Counted from the stretch's first letter, positions 35,260-44,380 are shown. The stretch: 64,000 bases of DNA from Psychroserpens mesophilus (GCF_000826645.1 NZ_JXJP01000001.1:471104-535103); one strand, 5' to 3'. Notes: generated from the letters alone by a model not told the origin. Made by a program: numbers and translations.

Positions 35260-36072
35260 ATGAAAAAGCTCATACCAATACTACTATTTTGCCTAAGTTT
35301 TTATGCGACATCACAAGAGGTCAAACGCGTGGTTGTTGAAGGAACAATAATCGTTGAAGGTAATGATATTGAAGGCATAACCGTTTACAATACATCATCA
35401 AATAAAGGTACTGTGACTGATGAAAATGGTAAATTCTCAATCGCTGTTGCTTTGAATGATTTTATTGAAGTTAGAGCGTTACAGTATCAAAATTTTGATT
35501 TCAAAGTTAGTGAGGCTATTTTAAAATCAAAGCGTATTCGTGTTATTCTTATTGAAGAAATTAACAAACTTGACGAGGTATTAGTCATGACGAAAAGCCT
35601 TTCAGGAGATTTAGATACCGATATTACCAGTGTAAAAACATTCAACCCAAAATTAGATGCGCTTTACTTCGGAATAAAGAAAAGTGATGAATATGAATTT
35701 ACTGATGATAACAGGACCGAAATAAATAATATAGCCTTGCACTCTCAATCACAAACTATGGTGAATGGTTTAAATATTCGTAATGTCGTAGATCAAATAT
35801 TATTACCATTATTCAGATCTAAAGTAAAAGACAAAGAATCGGTTGGGATTTCAGAAGTACCAGTGAGTGCGATAAAATACTATTTTGGATCTTCGTTTTT
35901 AGTAGATAATTTCGGAATTCCTGAGCATCGCGTTGAAGAATTTATTAGATATGTTGAGGATGATGAAAAATTTGATTTCACCTTGCTTAATTACGGAAAA
36001 GAGTTAGAATTCCTTGAAGTTCTCAGTCAGAAGAGTAAAACATTCTTAGAGAAAAAGAATGCTACCGATTAA
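35260..36072 (+). CDS. Secreted carboxypeptidase-regulatory-like (CarboxypepD_reg) protein, paralogue 1
   Basis: A 270-aa protein with a ~19-residue signal peptide. Residues ~23-100 form a CarboxypepD_reg-like domain (V-E-G-T-I-I-V-E-G-x-D-I-E-G-I-T-V-Y-N…G-T-V-T-D-E-N-G-K-F-S-I). L-D-E-V follows, as in the N-terminal extension of TonB-dependent receptors, but there is no plug or barrel. The C-terminal half is mostly helical and unassigned. It is the first of three tandem paralogues; its stop overlaps the next start by 14 nt. The function is unknown; a periplasmic or surface role is inferred. Confidence 0.75.
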   Translation: MKKLIPILLFCLSFYATSQEVKRVVVEGTIIVEGNDIEGITVYNTSSNKGTVTDENGKFSIAVALNDFIEVRALQYQNFDFKVSEAILKSKRIRVILIEEINKLDEVLVMTKSLSGDLDTDITSVKTFNPKLDALYFGIKKSDEYEFTDDNRTEINNIALHSQSQTMVNGLNIRNVVDQILLPLFRSKVKDKESVGISEVPVSAIKYYFGSSFLVDNFGIPEHRVEEFIRYVEDDEKFDFTLLNYGKELEFLEVLSQKSKTFLEKKNATD

Positions 36073-36829
36073 AAAAGCTATTATTTTAATTTTATGTATA
36101 TCCAAATTTGGATTTTTATGTTCTCAATCAACTGAAATACGTGGTAAAGTAACGGCTAGTTCAGATATTGATCGAATTCACATTATTAACAAAACAGCAA
36201 ATAGATTTACCATTACAAATGATGATGGTGAGTTTGAAATTTCTGCTTCAATAAACGATACCATTTTAATTTCTGCCATTCAGTATAAGCCTTTAGAAAT
36301 TTTAGTCACGCCATTTATGATGCAATCTAAATTCATTTCGGCACATCTAACAGATAAAATAACAGAATTAGATGAGGTTGTTATTGGTAAAATACTAACA
36401 GGAGATTTATTATCTGATATTGAAAATAGTGACAAAAAGCGAGATCTTAATTTTTACGATTTAGGCATTCCAGGTTATACAGGAAAACTAAAAACACAAT
36501 CTGAAAGACGATTGCATGAAGCAACTACAGGAAGTGGATTAGTGCCTTTAAATCCTATACTAAACTGGCTTTCCGGACGAACAAAAGAATTGAAAGGACA
36601 AATAGCAATGGAGAACATTGACAATGCCATGGATAAAACCAAATCTAATTTGTCTGAATTATTATTCAATACTAAAGTTCTTGAGGAATCAAAGCGAGTG
36701 GAATTCTTTTATTTTGTTAGCGATGATCCAAATTTTTTGCCATTAAGTAAATTAAATAATGATTTGAAAATGCTGGAGTTTTTACAAAAGAAACTGGAAG
36801 AATTTAAAATGCAAATTGAAGACGATTAA
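36059..36829 (+). CDS. Secreted CarboxypepD_reg-like protein, paralogue 2
   Basis: A 256-aa paralogue of its neighbours, closest to the third gene. Shared segments are E-I-R-G-K-V-T-A-S-S-D-I-D-R-I-H, L-D-E-V-V-I-G-K, L-T-G-D-L-L-S-D-I and I-P-G-Y-T-G-K. A signal peptide covers residues ~1-22. The ATG lies 14 nt inside the previous gene and the stop lies 14 nt inside the next, so translation is probably coupled. No catalytic residues are evident. Confidence 0.75.
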   Translation: MLPIKKAIILILCISKFGFLCSQSTEIRGKVTASSDIDRIHIINKTANRFTITNDDGEFEISASINDTILISAIQYKPLEILVTPFMMQSKFISAHLTDKITELDEVVIGKILTGDLLSDIENSDKKRDLNFYDLGIPGYTGKLKTQSERRLHEATTGSGLVPLNPILNWLSGRTKELKGQIAMENIDNAMDKTKSNLSELLFNTKVLEESKRVEFFYFVSDDPNFLPLSKLNNDLKMLEFLQKKLEEFKMQIEDD

Positions 36830-37616
36830 GTACATACTGCTATGGTTTGTTGCTAGTCTTAGTGCTTTTGTCGGAATGGCTCAGTCCATCGATTTAAAAG
36901 GGCAAGTAAAAGCGAGCTCTGAGATTGAAGGAATTCATGTTTTAAATATTTCTGCTGAAGAATATACCATAACCAACCAACAAGGAGCTTTCGAAATTCC
37001 TGTAAAAATTAGCGATACTATTTTGGTATCAAGCGTGCAGTACATTCCAAAAACAATTGTGATCACTGAAGACATTATAAGTTCAAAATTTATAAACGTT
37101 AAACTCGAAGATCGAATCAATGAATTAGATGAAGTCGTTGTTGGGAAAGTACTCACAGGCGATTTATTATCTGATATTAAAAATAGCGATGCTAAACCAG
37201 ATATTAATTTTTATGATGTAGGAATTCCGGGTTATACGGGAAAACCTAAAACCCAAAAAGAGCGACGCGTAATAGAAGCCGATGGCGGAAAGTTTGTGTA
37301 TTACTATGGCTTAATAGCGACCATTAATATCCATAAAATATTGAATCGAATCTCAGGACGAACAAAAAAACTCAAACACATCGTCAGGTTAGAAGAACAG
37401 GATGCTTGTATGAATAAAGCTATTGCTGAATTATCTGATGAACTTTTTGGTCATATAGAATTAGATGAAGCGTTGAAAAGGGAGTTTTTCTATTATGCTT
37501 CAGAAGATCCTGGATTTTTAGATGTTTGTAATTTGAATAGCGATATAAAACTCTTTGAATTTTTAATTGATAAACTTTTAGCCTTTAATATTCAAGTTGA
37601 AAGTGGAAAGGACTAA
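36816..37616 (+). CDS. Secreted CarboxypepD_reg-like protein, paralogue 3
   Basis: A 266-aa paralogue starting at TTG 36816 (M-K-T-I-K-Y-I-L-L-W…), which gives a good signal peptide ending near A-Q. It has I-D-L-K-G-Q-V-K-A-S-S-E-I-E-G-I-H, then L-D-E-V-V-V-G-K, L-T-G-D-L-L-S-D-I and I-P-G-Y-T-G-K. Relative to gene 2 it has a longer middle loop (K-F-V-Y-Y-Y-G-L-I-A) before S-G-R-T-K-K-L-K. I recall this version as widespread in flavobacteria, so it may be the ancestral copy. No terminator follows. Confidence 0.75.
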   Translation: MKTIKYILLWFVASLSAFVGMAQSIDLKGQVKASSEIEGIHVLNISAEEYTITNQQGAFEIPVKISDTILVSSVQYIPKTIVITEDIISSKFINVKLEDRINELDEVVVGKVLTGDLLSDIKNSDAKPDINFYDVGIPGYTGKPKTQKERRVIEADGGKFVYYYGLIATINIHKILNRISGRTKKLKHIVRLEEQDACMNKAIAELSDELFGHIELDEALKREFFYYASEDPGFLDVCNLNSDIKLFEFLIDKLLAFNIQVESGKD

Positions 37617-37676
37617 AATAGAAAGTAGTATAAAAATAATTTAGCTATCAATCTCCAACCAATCCAAACATCTTAG

Positions 37677-37684
37677 TATATTTG
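37677..37684 (+). promoter_or_regulatory. TAnnTTTG -7 box abutting tatA
   Basis: TATATTTG ends 4 bp before the GTG start at 37689, so the tatA transcript should be leaderless or nearly so. Confidence 0.6.
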
Positions 37685-37688
37685 CATT

Positions 37689-37979
37689 GTGAATACATTA
37701 GCAATATATTTATTTATAGGAACCACAGAAATCATGTTCATACTATTTATAGCTGTGATGGTCTTTGGTGCAGATAAAATACCTGAAGTTGCAAGAGGTT
37801 TAGGTAAAGGAATGCGTAGTCTAAGAGACGCATCAAATGATATTAAATCTGAAATTAAAAAATCATCTACTGAAGGTAATAAGATAGAAACTAATGTCAC
37901 TCAAAGCATTAAAGAAGAAATCACTAAGGTCAAAGATGAAATTGAAGATTTCTCAGGATCTATAAAAAGAGAGCAATAG
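37689..37979 (+). CDS. tatA: Sec-independent translocase protein TatA/TatE
   Basis: A 96-aa pore-forming component of the twin-arginine translocase. One N-terminal helix contains the polar/Glu position G-T-T-E-I-M-F-I-L-F. The hinge F-G-A-D-K-I-P-E-V-A-R-G-L-G-K-G-M-R leads to an amphipathic helix and an acidic, Lys-rich tail. The start is GTG at 37689. No tatC is in the window. It precedes a convergent O-methyltransferase by 6 bp. Confidence 0.93.
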   Translation: MNTLAIYLFIGTTEIMFILFIAVMVFGADKIPEVARGLGKGMRSLRDASNDIKSEIKKSSTEGNKIETNVTQSIKEEITKVKDEIEDFSGSIKREQ

Positions 37980-37985
37980 ACTTAA

Positions 37986-38627
37986 TTATTTTTTCCGACT
38001 CACAGTCAATCCGTCACGAATAGGTAACATGACTGTTTCAATACGAGAATCTTCCTTTAAAAGTGTATTGAAATCCAAAACGGCCTTTGTAGACATATCT
38101 TTGTCATCCAACGGTTCTATTACTTTTCCATGCCACAGCACATTATCAGAAAGAATAATACCACCAGGATTCATTTTATCGATAATCAAGTGGAAATAAT
38201 TGGAATAATTAGGTTTGTCAGCGTCAATAAAAACCAAATCATAAGTATGTTCTAGTAACGGAATAAGTTCTAATGCGCTTCCCAAATGTTGATTGATTTG
38301 CTTTCCATATGCCGATTGATCAAAGTATTTGCGTTGAAAATCCACTAATTCTTCATTTACATCAATGGTGTCTATGTGGCCATCATTTTGTAAACCTTCA
38401 GCTAAACACAATGTAGCATAACCCGTAAATGTACCTAATTCTAAAATTGTTTTAGGCGATTTTAATTTCGATATCATACTTAGCACTCGACCTTGATATG
38501 GTCCACTTAACATGATAGGTTGCAAAATTTTCTGATAGGTTTCTCTAGTGAGTTGCTGTAGCAATTCAGGTTCTTCCTGAGAATGTGCTACGACATAATC
38601 ATCTAATTTTTCTGGTAAAAAATACAT
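37986..38627 (-). CDS. O-methyltransferase (caffeoyl-CoA OMT/COMT-like family)
   Basis: A 213-aa SAM-dependent enzyme of Methyltransf_3 type. I-L-E-L-G-T-F-T-G-Y-A-T-L-C-L-A is motif I near residue 60. V-F-I-D-A-D-K-P-N-Y lies near residue 132, with the metal-binding Asp-Ala-Asp, and D-N-V-L-W-H-G-K-V follows at ~160. Bacterial members methylate catechol-type hydroxyls on diverse substrates. It is a single gene. The ATG is at 38627. Confidence 0.88.
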   Translation of the reverse strand: MYFLPEKLDDYVVAHSQEEPELLQQLTRETYQKILQPIMLSGPYQGRVLSMISKLKSPKTILELGTFTGYATLCLAEGLQNDGHIDTIDVNEELVDFQRKYFDQSAYGKQINQHLGSALELIPLLEHTYDLVFIDADKPNYSNYFHLIIDKMNPGGIILSDNVLWHGKVIEPLDDKDMSTKAVLDFNTLLKEDSRIETVMLPIRDGLTVSRKK

Positions 38628-38743
38628 GTTGTTTTAATTGATTTACAAAGTAAGCGATTTTAACTAACATAAACTTAGCTGTAAGCTTTCAAAATAAGAT
38701 TCTGAATTAATTTCCTATCTTGTATCTACTTAAAACCCTCAGC

Positions 38744-39622
38744 ATGCCATATTGGTTGTCAATAGTTATTACAGTATTAGCTATTTATTTAGCTATTAGT
38801 ATTGCACTGTACTATCTGCAAGACTATATGCTCTTTAAGCCTGAAAAATTGCCTAAAGATTTTCAGTTTGATTATGAAAACCAAAGCACCAAAGAGTATA
38901 ATTTAGAAACTAGAGATGGCGCAGTTATTAATGGGTTACGATTTTTTCCGAAAGGTGAAAGTAAAGGTGTGGTGTTATACCTTAAAGGGAATTCGAAAAG
39001 TATAAAGGGTTGGGGAAAATTTGCTGTAGATTTTACAAGACATGGTTATGATGTTTTGATGGTAGATTATCGAGGCTTTGGAAAAAGCACTGGCAGACGT
39101 TCTCAAAAGGCAATTAAACGTGATTTACAGCTGATATATAATAAACTTAAGGAATTAACAACCGAGAATCATATCATTCTCTACGGAAGATCTTTGGGTT
39201 CAGGATTTGCCGCAAAGTTGGCATCTATGAATCATCCTAAGATGCTTATTTTAGATGCTCCTTATTATAGTTTAACTAAGGTTACTGCGCGCTATGCACC
39301 ATTTATGCCTTTGTCACTTCTGATGAAATATCCTTTGCCAACTTACAAATGGCTAAAATATGTGCAATGTCCAATACATATCATCCATGGAACACATGAT
39401 AAATTAATTCCTTATAAAACAAGTGTGAAATTGTCTTTAGTGAATCCTAATCTTACAAAATTGCATACTGTTATTGGTGGTGGACATAAAAACTTAAATA
39501 ATTTTGAGTCTTATCATAGTATGTTAGACGATATTATCAATAAAGCACCAAAAACAATAGATTTAAAAACCACAAGTATTAATGTCATTCACTCCTCAAA
39601 ACCGACTAAAAAGAAGGCTTAG
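38744..39622 (+). CDS. Membrane-anchored alpha/beta hydrolase with altered oxyanion motif
   Basis: A 292-aa protein from the ATG at 38744; a TTG at 38720 adds eight residues. An N-terminal helix (~5-25) anchors a Bem46/YqhA-type alpha/beta hydrolase domain. The triad is visible: Ser in Y-G-R-S-L-G-S-G, Asp in G-T-H-D-K-L, His in G-G-H-K-N-L. The normal H-G-N after the first long strand is K-G-N (Y-L-K-G-N). Its last 41 bases overlap the next gene, a paralogue that keeps H-G-N. Substrate unknown. Confidence 0.8.
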   Translation: MPYWLSIVITVLAIYLAISIALYYLQDYMLFKPEKLPKDFQFDYENQSTKEYNLETRDGAVINGLRFFPKGESKGVVLYLKGNSKSIKGWGKFAVDFTRHGYDVLMVDYRGFGKSTGRRSQKAIKRDLQLIYNKLKELTTENHIILYGRSLGSGFAAKLASMNHPKMLILDAPYYSLTKVTARYAPFMPLSLLMKYPLPTYKWLKYVQCPIHIIHGTHDKLIPYKTSVKLSLVNPNLTKLHTVIGGGHKNLNNFESYHSMLDDIINKAPKTIDLKTTSINVIHSSKPTKKKA

Positions 39623-40406
39623 CCGAGTTCTTAAAATTTTAGTAGTACTCTATATTATGATTGGAGCCTCACTTTATTTTTTACAAGAAAAGATTTTGTT
39701 TTTGCCTTCAACTTTGGCTCAGGATTATCAATATGATTTCAGATATCCTTTTGAAGAGTTGTTTTTTGAAACTGCTGAAAATGTATCCATTAATGCCATT
39801 CATTTTAAGTCGGAAAACCCTAAAGGTGTGATATTATATTTTCACGGAAATGCAGGTGATTTGAGTCGCTGGGGAATTATTGGAGAGCATTTTGTATCTC
39901 TAAATTATGATGTGCTTATTATGGATTACAGAACCTATGGAAAAAGTACAGGAACCTTAAGTGAACAAGGGTTTTATGATGATGCAGACTTTTGTTACAA
40001 CTATCTATTGAAGTTCTACTCTGAAGACGATATTGTGTTATATGGCCGCTCTTTAGGTACAGGAATTGCTACATATTTAGCCTCAAAACATCAGCCAAGA
40101 CAACTCATTTTAGAAACACCTTATTACAGTATTTTAGATGTGGCAAAACATCGCTTTCCAATATTTCCAGTGTCTGCATTGCTGAAGTATAAGTTTCCTT
40201 CAAATGAATTTATTACTAAGGTAAATTGCCCAATTACCATGTTTCACGGCACAGATGATAATGTAATCCCTTATAGTTCTGCTCAAAAGTTAAAAGCAGT
40301 GTCTCCAAAATTACTTACTCATTTCATTACCATTGATGGAGGAGAGCACAACAATCTCATTAGTTTCGAGAATTATAAAGATGGAATTATCTCAATTTTA
40401 GAATAA
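39582..40406 (+). CDS. Membrane-anchored alpha/beta hydrolase (paralogue)
   Basis: A 274-aa paralogue of the previous gene. A basic N-terminus (R-L-K-R-R-L-S-R) is followed by a membrane helix (~17-37). The hydrolase core has Y-F-H-G-N-A-G, M-D-Y-R-T-Y-G-K-S-T-G, the nucleophile in Y-G-R-S-L-G-T-G, the acid in H-G-T-D-D-N-V-I and His in G-G-E-H-N-N. The ATG lies 41 nt inside the preceding gene, in another frame. A terminator follows directly. Esterase or lysophospholipase-like activity is inferred from the family. Confidence 0.85.
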   Translation: MSFTPQNRLKRRLSRVLKILVVLYIMIGASLYFLQEKILFLPSTLAQDYQYDFRYPFEELFFETAENVSINAIHFKSENPKGVILYFHGNAGDLSRWGIIGEHFVSLNYDVLIMDYRTYGKSTGTLSEQGFYDDADFCYNYLLKFYSEDDIVLYGRSLGTGIATYLASKHQPRQLILETPYYSILDVAKHRFPIFPVSALLKYKFPSNEFITKVNCPITMFHGTDDNVIPYSSAQKLKAVSPKLLTHFITIDGGEHNNLISFENYKDGIISILE

Positions 40407-40407
40407 A

Positions 40408-40436
40408 AAAAGCTCCAGATGTCTCTGAAGCTTTTT
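40408..40436 (+). terminator. Terminator after the hydrolase pair
   Basis: AAAAGCTCCAGA pairs with TCTGAAGCTTTT (one mismatch) around a short loop, ending in five T. It follows the stop at 40406 by one base. Confidence 0.75.
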
Positions 40437-40490
40437 GGTATCTCATCTTGTCTAAAGTTCTAAACGTTCTAAGACGTTTTACAATCTATG

Positions 40491-42980
40491 TTATCCGTTC
40501 GGATTTAAAATAGCATCAATTCGTTCTAAGGCATCAGCAATATGAATTCTACTCATAGCATCTGCTCCACGAGCTGAACGTAATTGGCTTTGTAATGTTT
40601 TTAATTCGGCTCTCACAACAGCTCTTATATCAGATTGACTGGTGTTTACAGCAGTAGCTTTGATATAAGGACTAGGTGAACGTCCACTTTGGTTTTCAGC
40701 AGTCATTAGATAGGCTAGCCTGTCAATATGAGCACGTTGTAAATTACGTCTGTAGGTATCAATACGTTTACCTGTGCGTAATTCACTCCAAATACCTTGA
40801 CGCAAATCTTTCATCATATCGGTAAGCGCATAAGCTTGGTTTCCATTAAACGTTTCTGCTTCAGTTAAACGTTGCATTTTACCTAAGCTCATAATATTAT
40901 TTAAAGTTCTTACCTGTAACCCACGAACGCGTTCTACAGAACCTGAATATTCTATACGATCAAAAATAGTCTTATCAATTAACCAGTCAGGCGTATCAAA
41001 TAAATTTTCTTGAATAAATTTCATTGCGCGTTGTTGGTGCTCTTTTGGAACTGGAGTGTAAACAGCACCTGGCTGGTCAGCAGCTTTGTAATGTTCGTAC
41101 ACACCACCAATGTTATTAGAAACGTGTCCCATATAACGTCTGAACTGTGACAATACATGGCCATACATTTCTTGTAAATCATCATAATCTTCTCCAGCTT
41201 CAGTCGTCCAATCAATTAAATTAGGAACGATACGCTTTAAGTTTTTAATACCGTAGTCACTAGCTAGCATAGCATCATCTCCTAAATCTTCAGTTTGAGA
41301 ACTAGGATCGTGAACATCACCTACTTGTTGATGGCCAAAGCGATACATTGGATCACCTGCATGTTCTAAAATCCACTGATTTAAAATCGGTTTTTCTTCT
41401 TCCGCAGATTTATCTAAAATTGGTCTGTAACCCCAAGAAATGGCATATTTATCATAAACACCAATATCTGGCATTAAAGCTACGCCTTCATCACCAGGTT
41501 GAGCAATATAATTGAAACGTGCATAATCCATAATTGAAGGTGCAGTTCCAAATTCTTGAGTGAAGGCCGCATCACGTAATTTTTCAACCGGATAAGCTAC
41601 ACTACTTCCCATGTTATGAGGTAAACCTAATGTATGTCCAACTTCATGAGCAGATACAAAACGTATTAGACGTCCCATAACATCATCTTTAAATTGCGGA
41701 CTTTGAGCATCAGGATTTATGGCAGCAGTTTGTACGAAAAACCAACCACGTAATAAGGTCATTACATTATGATACCAGTTGATATCACTCTCTAGAATTT
41801 CACCAGTTCTTGGATCACTAACGTGAGGACCATTTGCATTTGGAATTGGTGACGCCAAATAGCGTACTACAGAATAACGTACATCTTCAGGACTCCACTC
41901 TGGGTCTTCTTCAGCAGTTGGAGGATCCTTTGCAATAATAGCATCTTTAAAACCAGCAGCTTCAAAAGCAACTTGCCAGTCTTCAATACCTTGTTTTAGG
42001 TATTTTCGCCATTTTACAGGAGTCGCTCTGTCTATGTAATACACAATTTGTTTCTTTGGAACTACAAGTTCTCCACGTTTAAATTTCTCAATATCTTCAT
42101 CTCTTACCTCAAGTCTCCAACGGTCTAAATATTCTACTGACTTACTTTTTTGTTCATCTAAGCCATAATCTGTTTGGCTACTTGTAAACCAACCTACACG
42201 TTCATCAAAATAACGACGTTTCATTGGGTTTTCAGGAAGTAAAATCATTGAATTATTAATTTCAATAGAAATACTTCCAGTGCTGTAATTAGAAGGAGGA
42301 GCACCAGCAGCATATGTTTTTACGTGCCTTGCTTCAATATTTTTTGGATAACTCTTAATGCTTTCAATGAATGATTTGTCACTTTCCAATCGTGTCACTT
42401 TATAAGGTTTTCTTCTATAATCTGGTAACCCCAAAGATTTTACATCTTTTTCAAATAAAGGTGTCACATCTACAACTGTACTCGTTGAGTCTTTACCAAT
42501 AGCTTTAATAGGAAATGTAAAAAGGACAGGTTCAAAATTCGAATTCTCTACGGCTTCTCTTACAGGAAGTGAATCTGCTGCAAATACATTATAGGAAACC
42601 ACGCGCAGGATCACTTTTTTGCCTTTTTTCTGCCAGCGTAATACTTGTTCATTTTGCTTTCCACCACCAAAGCCTAAGCCACTGGCAGTTTTAGCAATAC
42701 GAGTTACCATAAGCATTTCGCGATCAAAAAGTGAATCTGGAATTTCGTAAAAGAAGTTTTCATCAATAGTGTGAACAGTAAATAAGCCTTCATCACTCTT
42801 AGCGTCTTTTGTAATGATCTTATTATAGGGTTGAATGTCGTCTTTACCAGGCTTTTTTGCTGGTTTACTGGCAGCTGTAGTAGCACCTTTTTTAGATTTA
42901 CTCGCTTCTTTTGTAGAGGAGCATGATACAATCAAAAAAACCGATACTACAAAAAGTAGTTTATAGGAGAGTTGTTTCAA
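40491..42980 (-). CDS. Zinc-dependent metalloprotease lipoprotein (DUF5117/DUF4953-like)
   Basis: An 829-aa exported lipoprotein with lipobox Cys20 and a TTG start. The zinc site H-E-V-G-H-T-L-G-L-P-H-N near residues 443-454 is the extended HExxHxxGxxH metzincin-type motif, followed by a Met (S-I-M-D-Y). The domain order matches the Bacteroidetes family with DUF5118 and DUF5117 N-terminally and DUF4953 around the active site. The region before the site is beta-rich, and the ~200 residues after it are mostly helical. Substrates are unknown; a cell-surface or periplasmic protease is inferred. It is a single gene without a clear promoter box. Confidence 0.88.
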   Translation of the reverse strand: MKQLSYKLLFVVSVFLIVSCSSTKEASKSKKGATTAASKPAKKPGKDDIQPYNKIITKDAKSDEGLFTVHTIDENFFYEIPDSLFDREMLMVTRIAKTASGLGFGGGKQNEQVLRWQKKGKKVILRVVSYNVFAADSLPVREAVENSNFEPVLFTFPIKAIGKDSTSTVVDVTPLFEKDVKSLGLPDYRRKPYKVTRLESDKSFIESIKSYPKNIEARHVKTYAAGAPPSNYSTGSISIEINNSMILLPENPMKRRYFDERVGWFTSSQTDYGLDEQKSKSVEYLDRWRLEVRDEDIEKFKRGELVVPKKQIVYYIDRATPVKWRKYLKQGIEDWQVAFEAAGFKDAIIAKDPPTAEEDPEWSPEDVRYSVVRYLASPIPNANGPHVSDPRTGEILESDINWYHNVMTLLRGWFFVQTAAINPDAQSPQFKDDVMGRLIRFVSAHEVGHTLGLPHNMGSSVAYPVEKLRDAAFTQEFGTAPSIMDYARFNYIAQPGDEGVALMPDIGVYDKYAISWGYRPILDKSAEEEKPILNQWILEHAGDPMYRFGHQQVGDVHDPSSQTEDLGDDAMLASDYGIKNLKRIVPNLIDWTTEAGEDYDDLQEMYGHVLSQFRRYMGHVSNNIGGVYEHYKAADQPGAVYTPVPKEHQQRAMKFIQENLFDTPDWLIDKTIFDRIEYSGSVERVRGLQVRTLNNIMSLGKMQRLTEAETFNGNQAYALTDMMKDLRQGIWSELRTGKRIDTYRRNLQRAHIDRLAYLMTAENQSGRSPSPYIKATAVNTSQSDIRAVVRAELKTLQSQLRSARGADAMSRIHIADALERIDAILNPNG

Positions 42981-43070
42981 AATAGTTGAATTTTAAATTA
43001 GTACGTGAAAATAAGAAATCTTGATTAAGTTAGCTTCAGTAGAATTACTTTTAATACTTTTTTAACGAAA

Positions 43071-43096
43071 TAAAAATGCCACTCAAAGAGTGGCAT
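43071..43096 (-). terminator. Terminator of the cytochrome-like gene
   Basis: A perfect 9-bp stem (43076-43084 with 43088-43096) has a 3-nt loop. On the minus strand a T-run follows, placing it downstream of the stop at 43130. Confidence 0.75.
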
Positions 43097-43129
43097 AAAT
43101 GTTTTAAAATTAAATTAATTCTTAATGAT

Positions 43130-44380
43130 TTACTCTAATGAGTTTATGTATTCTACCAACAAACTAACACCTTCATCGTGAAGTATTGTAGTTCCAATTA
43201 GTGGCATTCCATATTCAGGAATTGTATTTTGAATTCTGGCTAGAATACTGTTTCTTCTTTCAGAAATATTAGATTCTACATAGTCTGTTTCGTAAGACAG
43301 CCTCAATATAGATTGTGTATCACAAAAACCACCTTCAATATGACAATGCGCACAATTAATATCTAAATAAGCTCTAGCTCTTCTGGTTAATCCTAAACTT
43401 GTATCTTCCCAATCTGGTAATACACTTACAGTTGCAGGATCTGTCAATCCGTCAAGCATTTCGTTATCAATTAGAGCTTGTAGTTGATTTGATCCATTAA
43501 CATTGAAGTTCATCGTTCTTAATTTCGGACCAATTGGAGTTGTTTGCGAGTTGTTACTATGACAAGTAAAACAGTCTGTGCTCGATGGTATTTCGTAATT
43601 AACACTTTGCGATTCTCCAGCAGTATTTATCCAAGTCACTGGAACAACTGCTCCATCAGTATCTAATACAGCATCGGTTTGAGATTCATTCCATTTGTAA
43701 TTTCCAAGTTCCCAAGACCCATTTATTTTGATTAGTAATCTGGTTTCAATAATTTTTTTTCCTTGAGATAAATCTGTGTCATCGTTATTGTAATAAAACG
43801 TTTTTGCCATTACAGTATTATCTGGAAATAAAGGAAACCCATCACCATTATACATCATTTTTTCACCTTCTGGTAATGCAATTAAGCGCTGTTTAGTTGC
43901 ATAATCGGTAAATAATTTTGTATTTAAATCGTAATTGAAAGCCAAAGGAGAGGGTTGTAAATCGCCTAAGTTTCCAGAGAATAAATTTAATTCGGATAGA
44001 TTAGGTTTGAATTCTGGAACAACTGGTAACGTTGCAGTTGTAAAACTGTAAACATTTGTGTACATGCTTAGGTTGTCGGTATTACACACGACTTGTACAT
44101 AAACATCGTAAGTTGTTTCAGGTAATAAGTTTTGTAAATCTACGGTTGTATCACTCTCAATAAGTGTTGTTCCTGAACCTATTGCAAATCCGGAAATACC
44201 ATATTCTACAAAATAAGATCCTGCATTATTTGGGTCATTCCAAGCAATAGTTGCTGAGGTTGTTGTGATGTTTGTTGCAGAAATATTTGTTGCTTTATCG
44301 CAAGCAGCAATAAGATCGTCGTCATTGTTGCAAGAGCATAGAATAATGGCAAATGTAAACAGGAAACTAAGTTTTTTCAT
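43130..44380 (-). CDS. Fn3-domain diheme cytochrome-like lipoprotein (SO2930-like)
   Basis: A 416-aa lipoprotein with Cys17 in L-C-S-C-N-N-D-D-D. A fibronectin type III domain covers ~residues 25-118 (A-T-N-I-S-A-T-N-I… V-Y-S-F-T-T-A). The following region (P-N-L-S-E-L-N-L-F-S-G, F-N-Y-D-L-N-T-K-L-F-T-D-Y-A) resembles the SO2930-type diheme family. Two c-type heme sites are seen: C-F-T-C-H near residue 270 and C-A-H-C-H near 343. Spacing and context support heme binding. Surface electron transfer is plausible but unproven. It lies downstream of lysS by ~170 bp. Confidence 0.75.
   Translation of the reverse strand: MKKLSFLFTFAIILCSCNNDDDLIAACDKATNISATNITTTSATIAWNDPNNAGSYFVEYGISGFAIGSGTTLIESDTTVDLQNLLPETTYDVYVQVVCNTDNLSMYTNVYSFTTATLPVVPEFKPNLSELNLFSGNLGDLQPSPLAFNYDLNTKLFTDYATKQRLIALPEGEKMMYNGDGFPLFPDNTVMAKTFYYNNDDTDLSQGKKIIETRLLIKINGSWELGNYKWNESQTDAVLDTDGAVVPVTWINTAGESQSVNYEIPSSTDCFTCHSNNSQTTPIGPKLRTMNFNVNGSNQLQALIDNEMLDGLTDPATVSVLPDWEDTSLGLTRRARAYLDINCAHCHIEGGFCDTQSILRLSYETDYVESNISERRNSILARIQNTIPEYGMPLIGTTILHDEGVSLLVEYINSLE

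Noticed and set aside
38698..38716. Possible decayed third REP-like copy before the hydrolase gene
   Set aside because: The left arm matches (ATTCTGAATT), but the right arm is absent and no hairpin forms; chance similarity in AT-rich DNA is likely.
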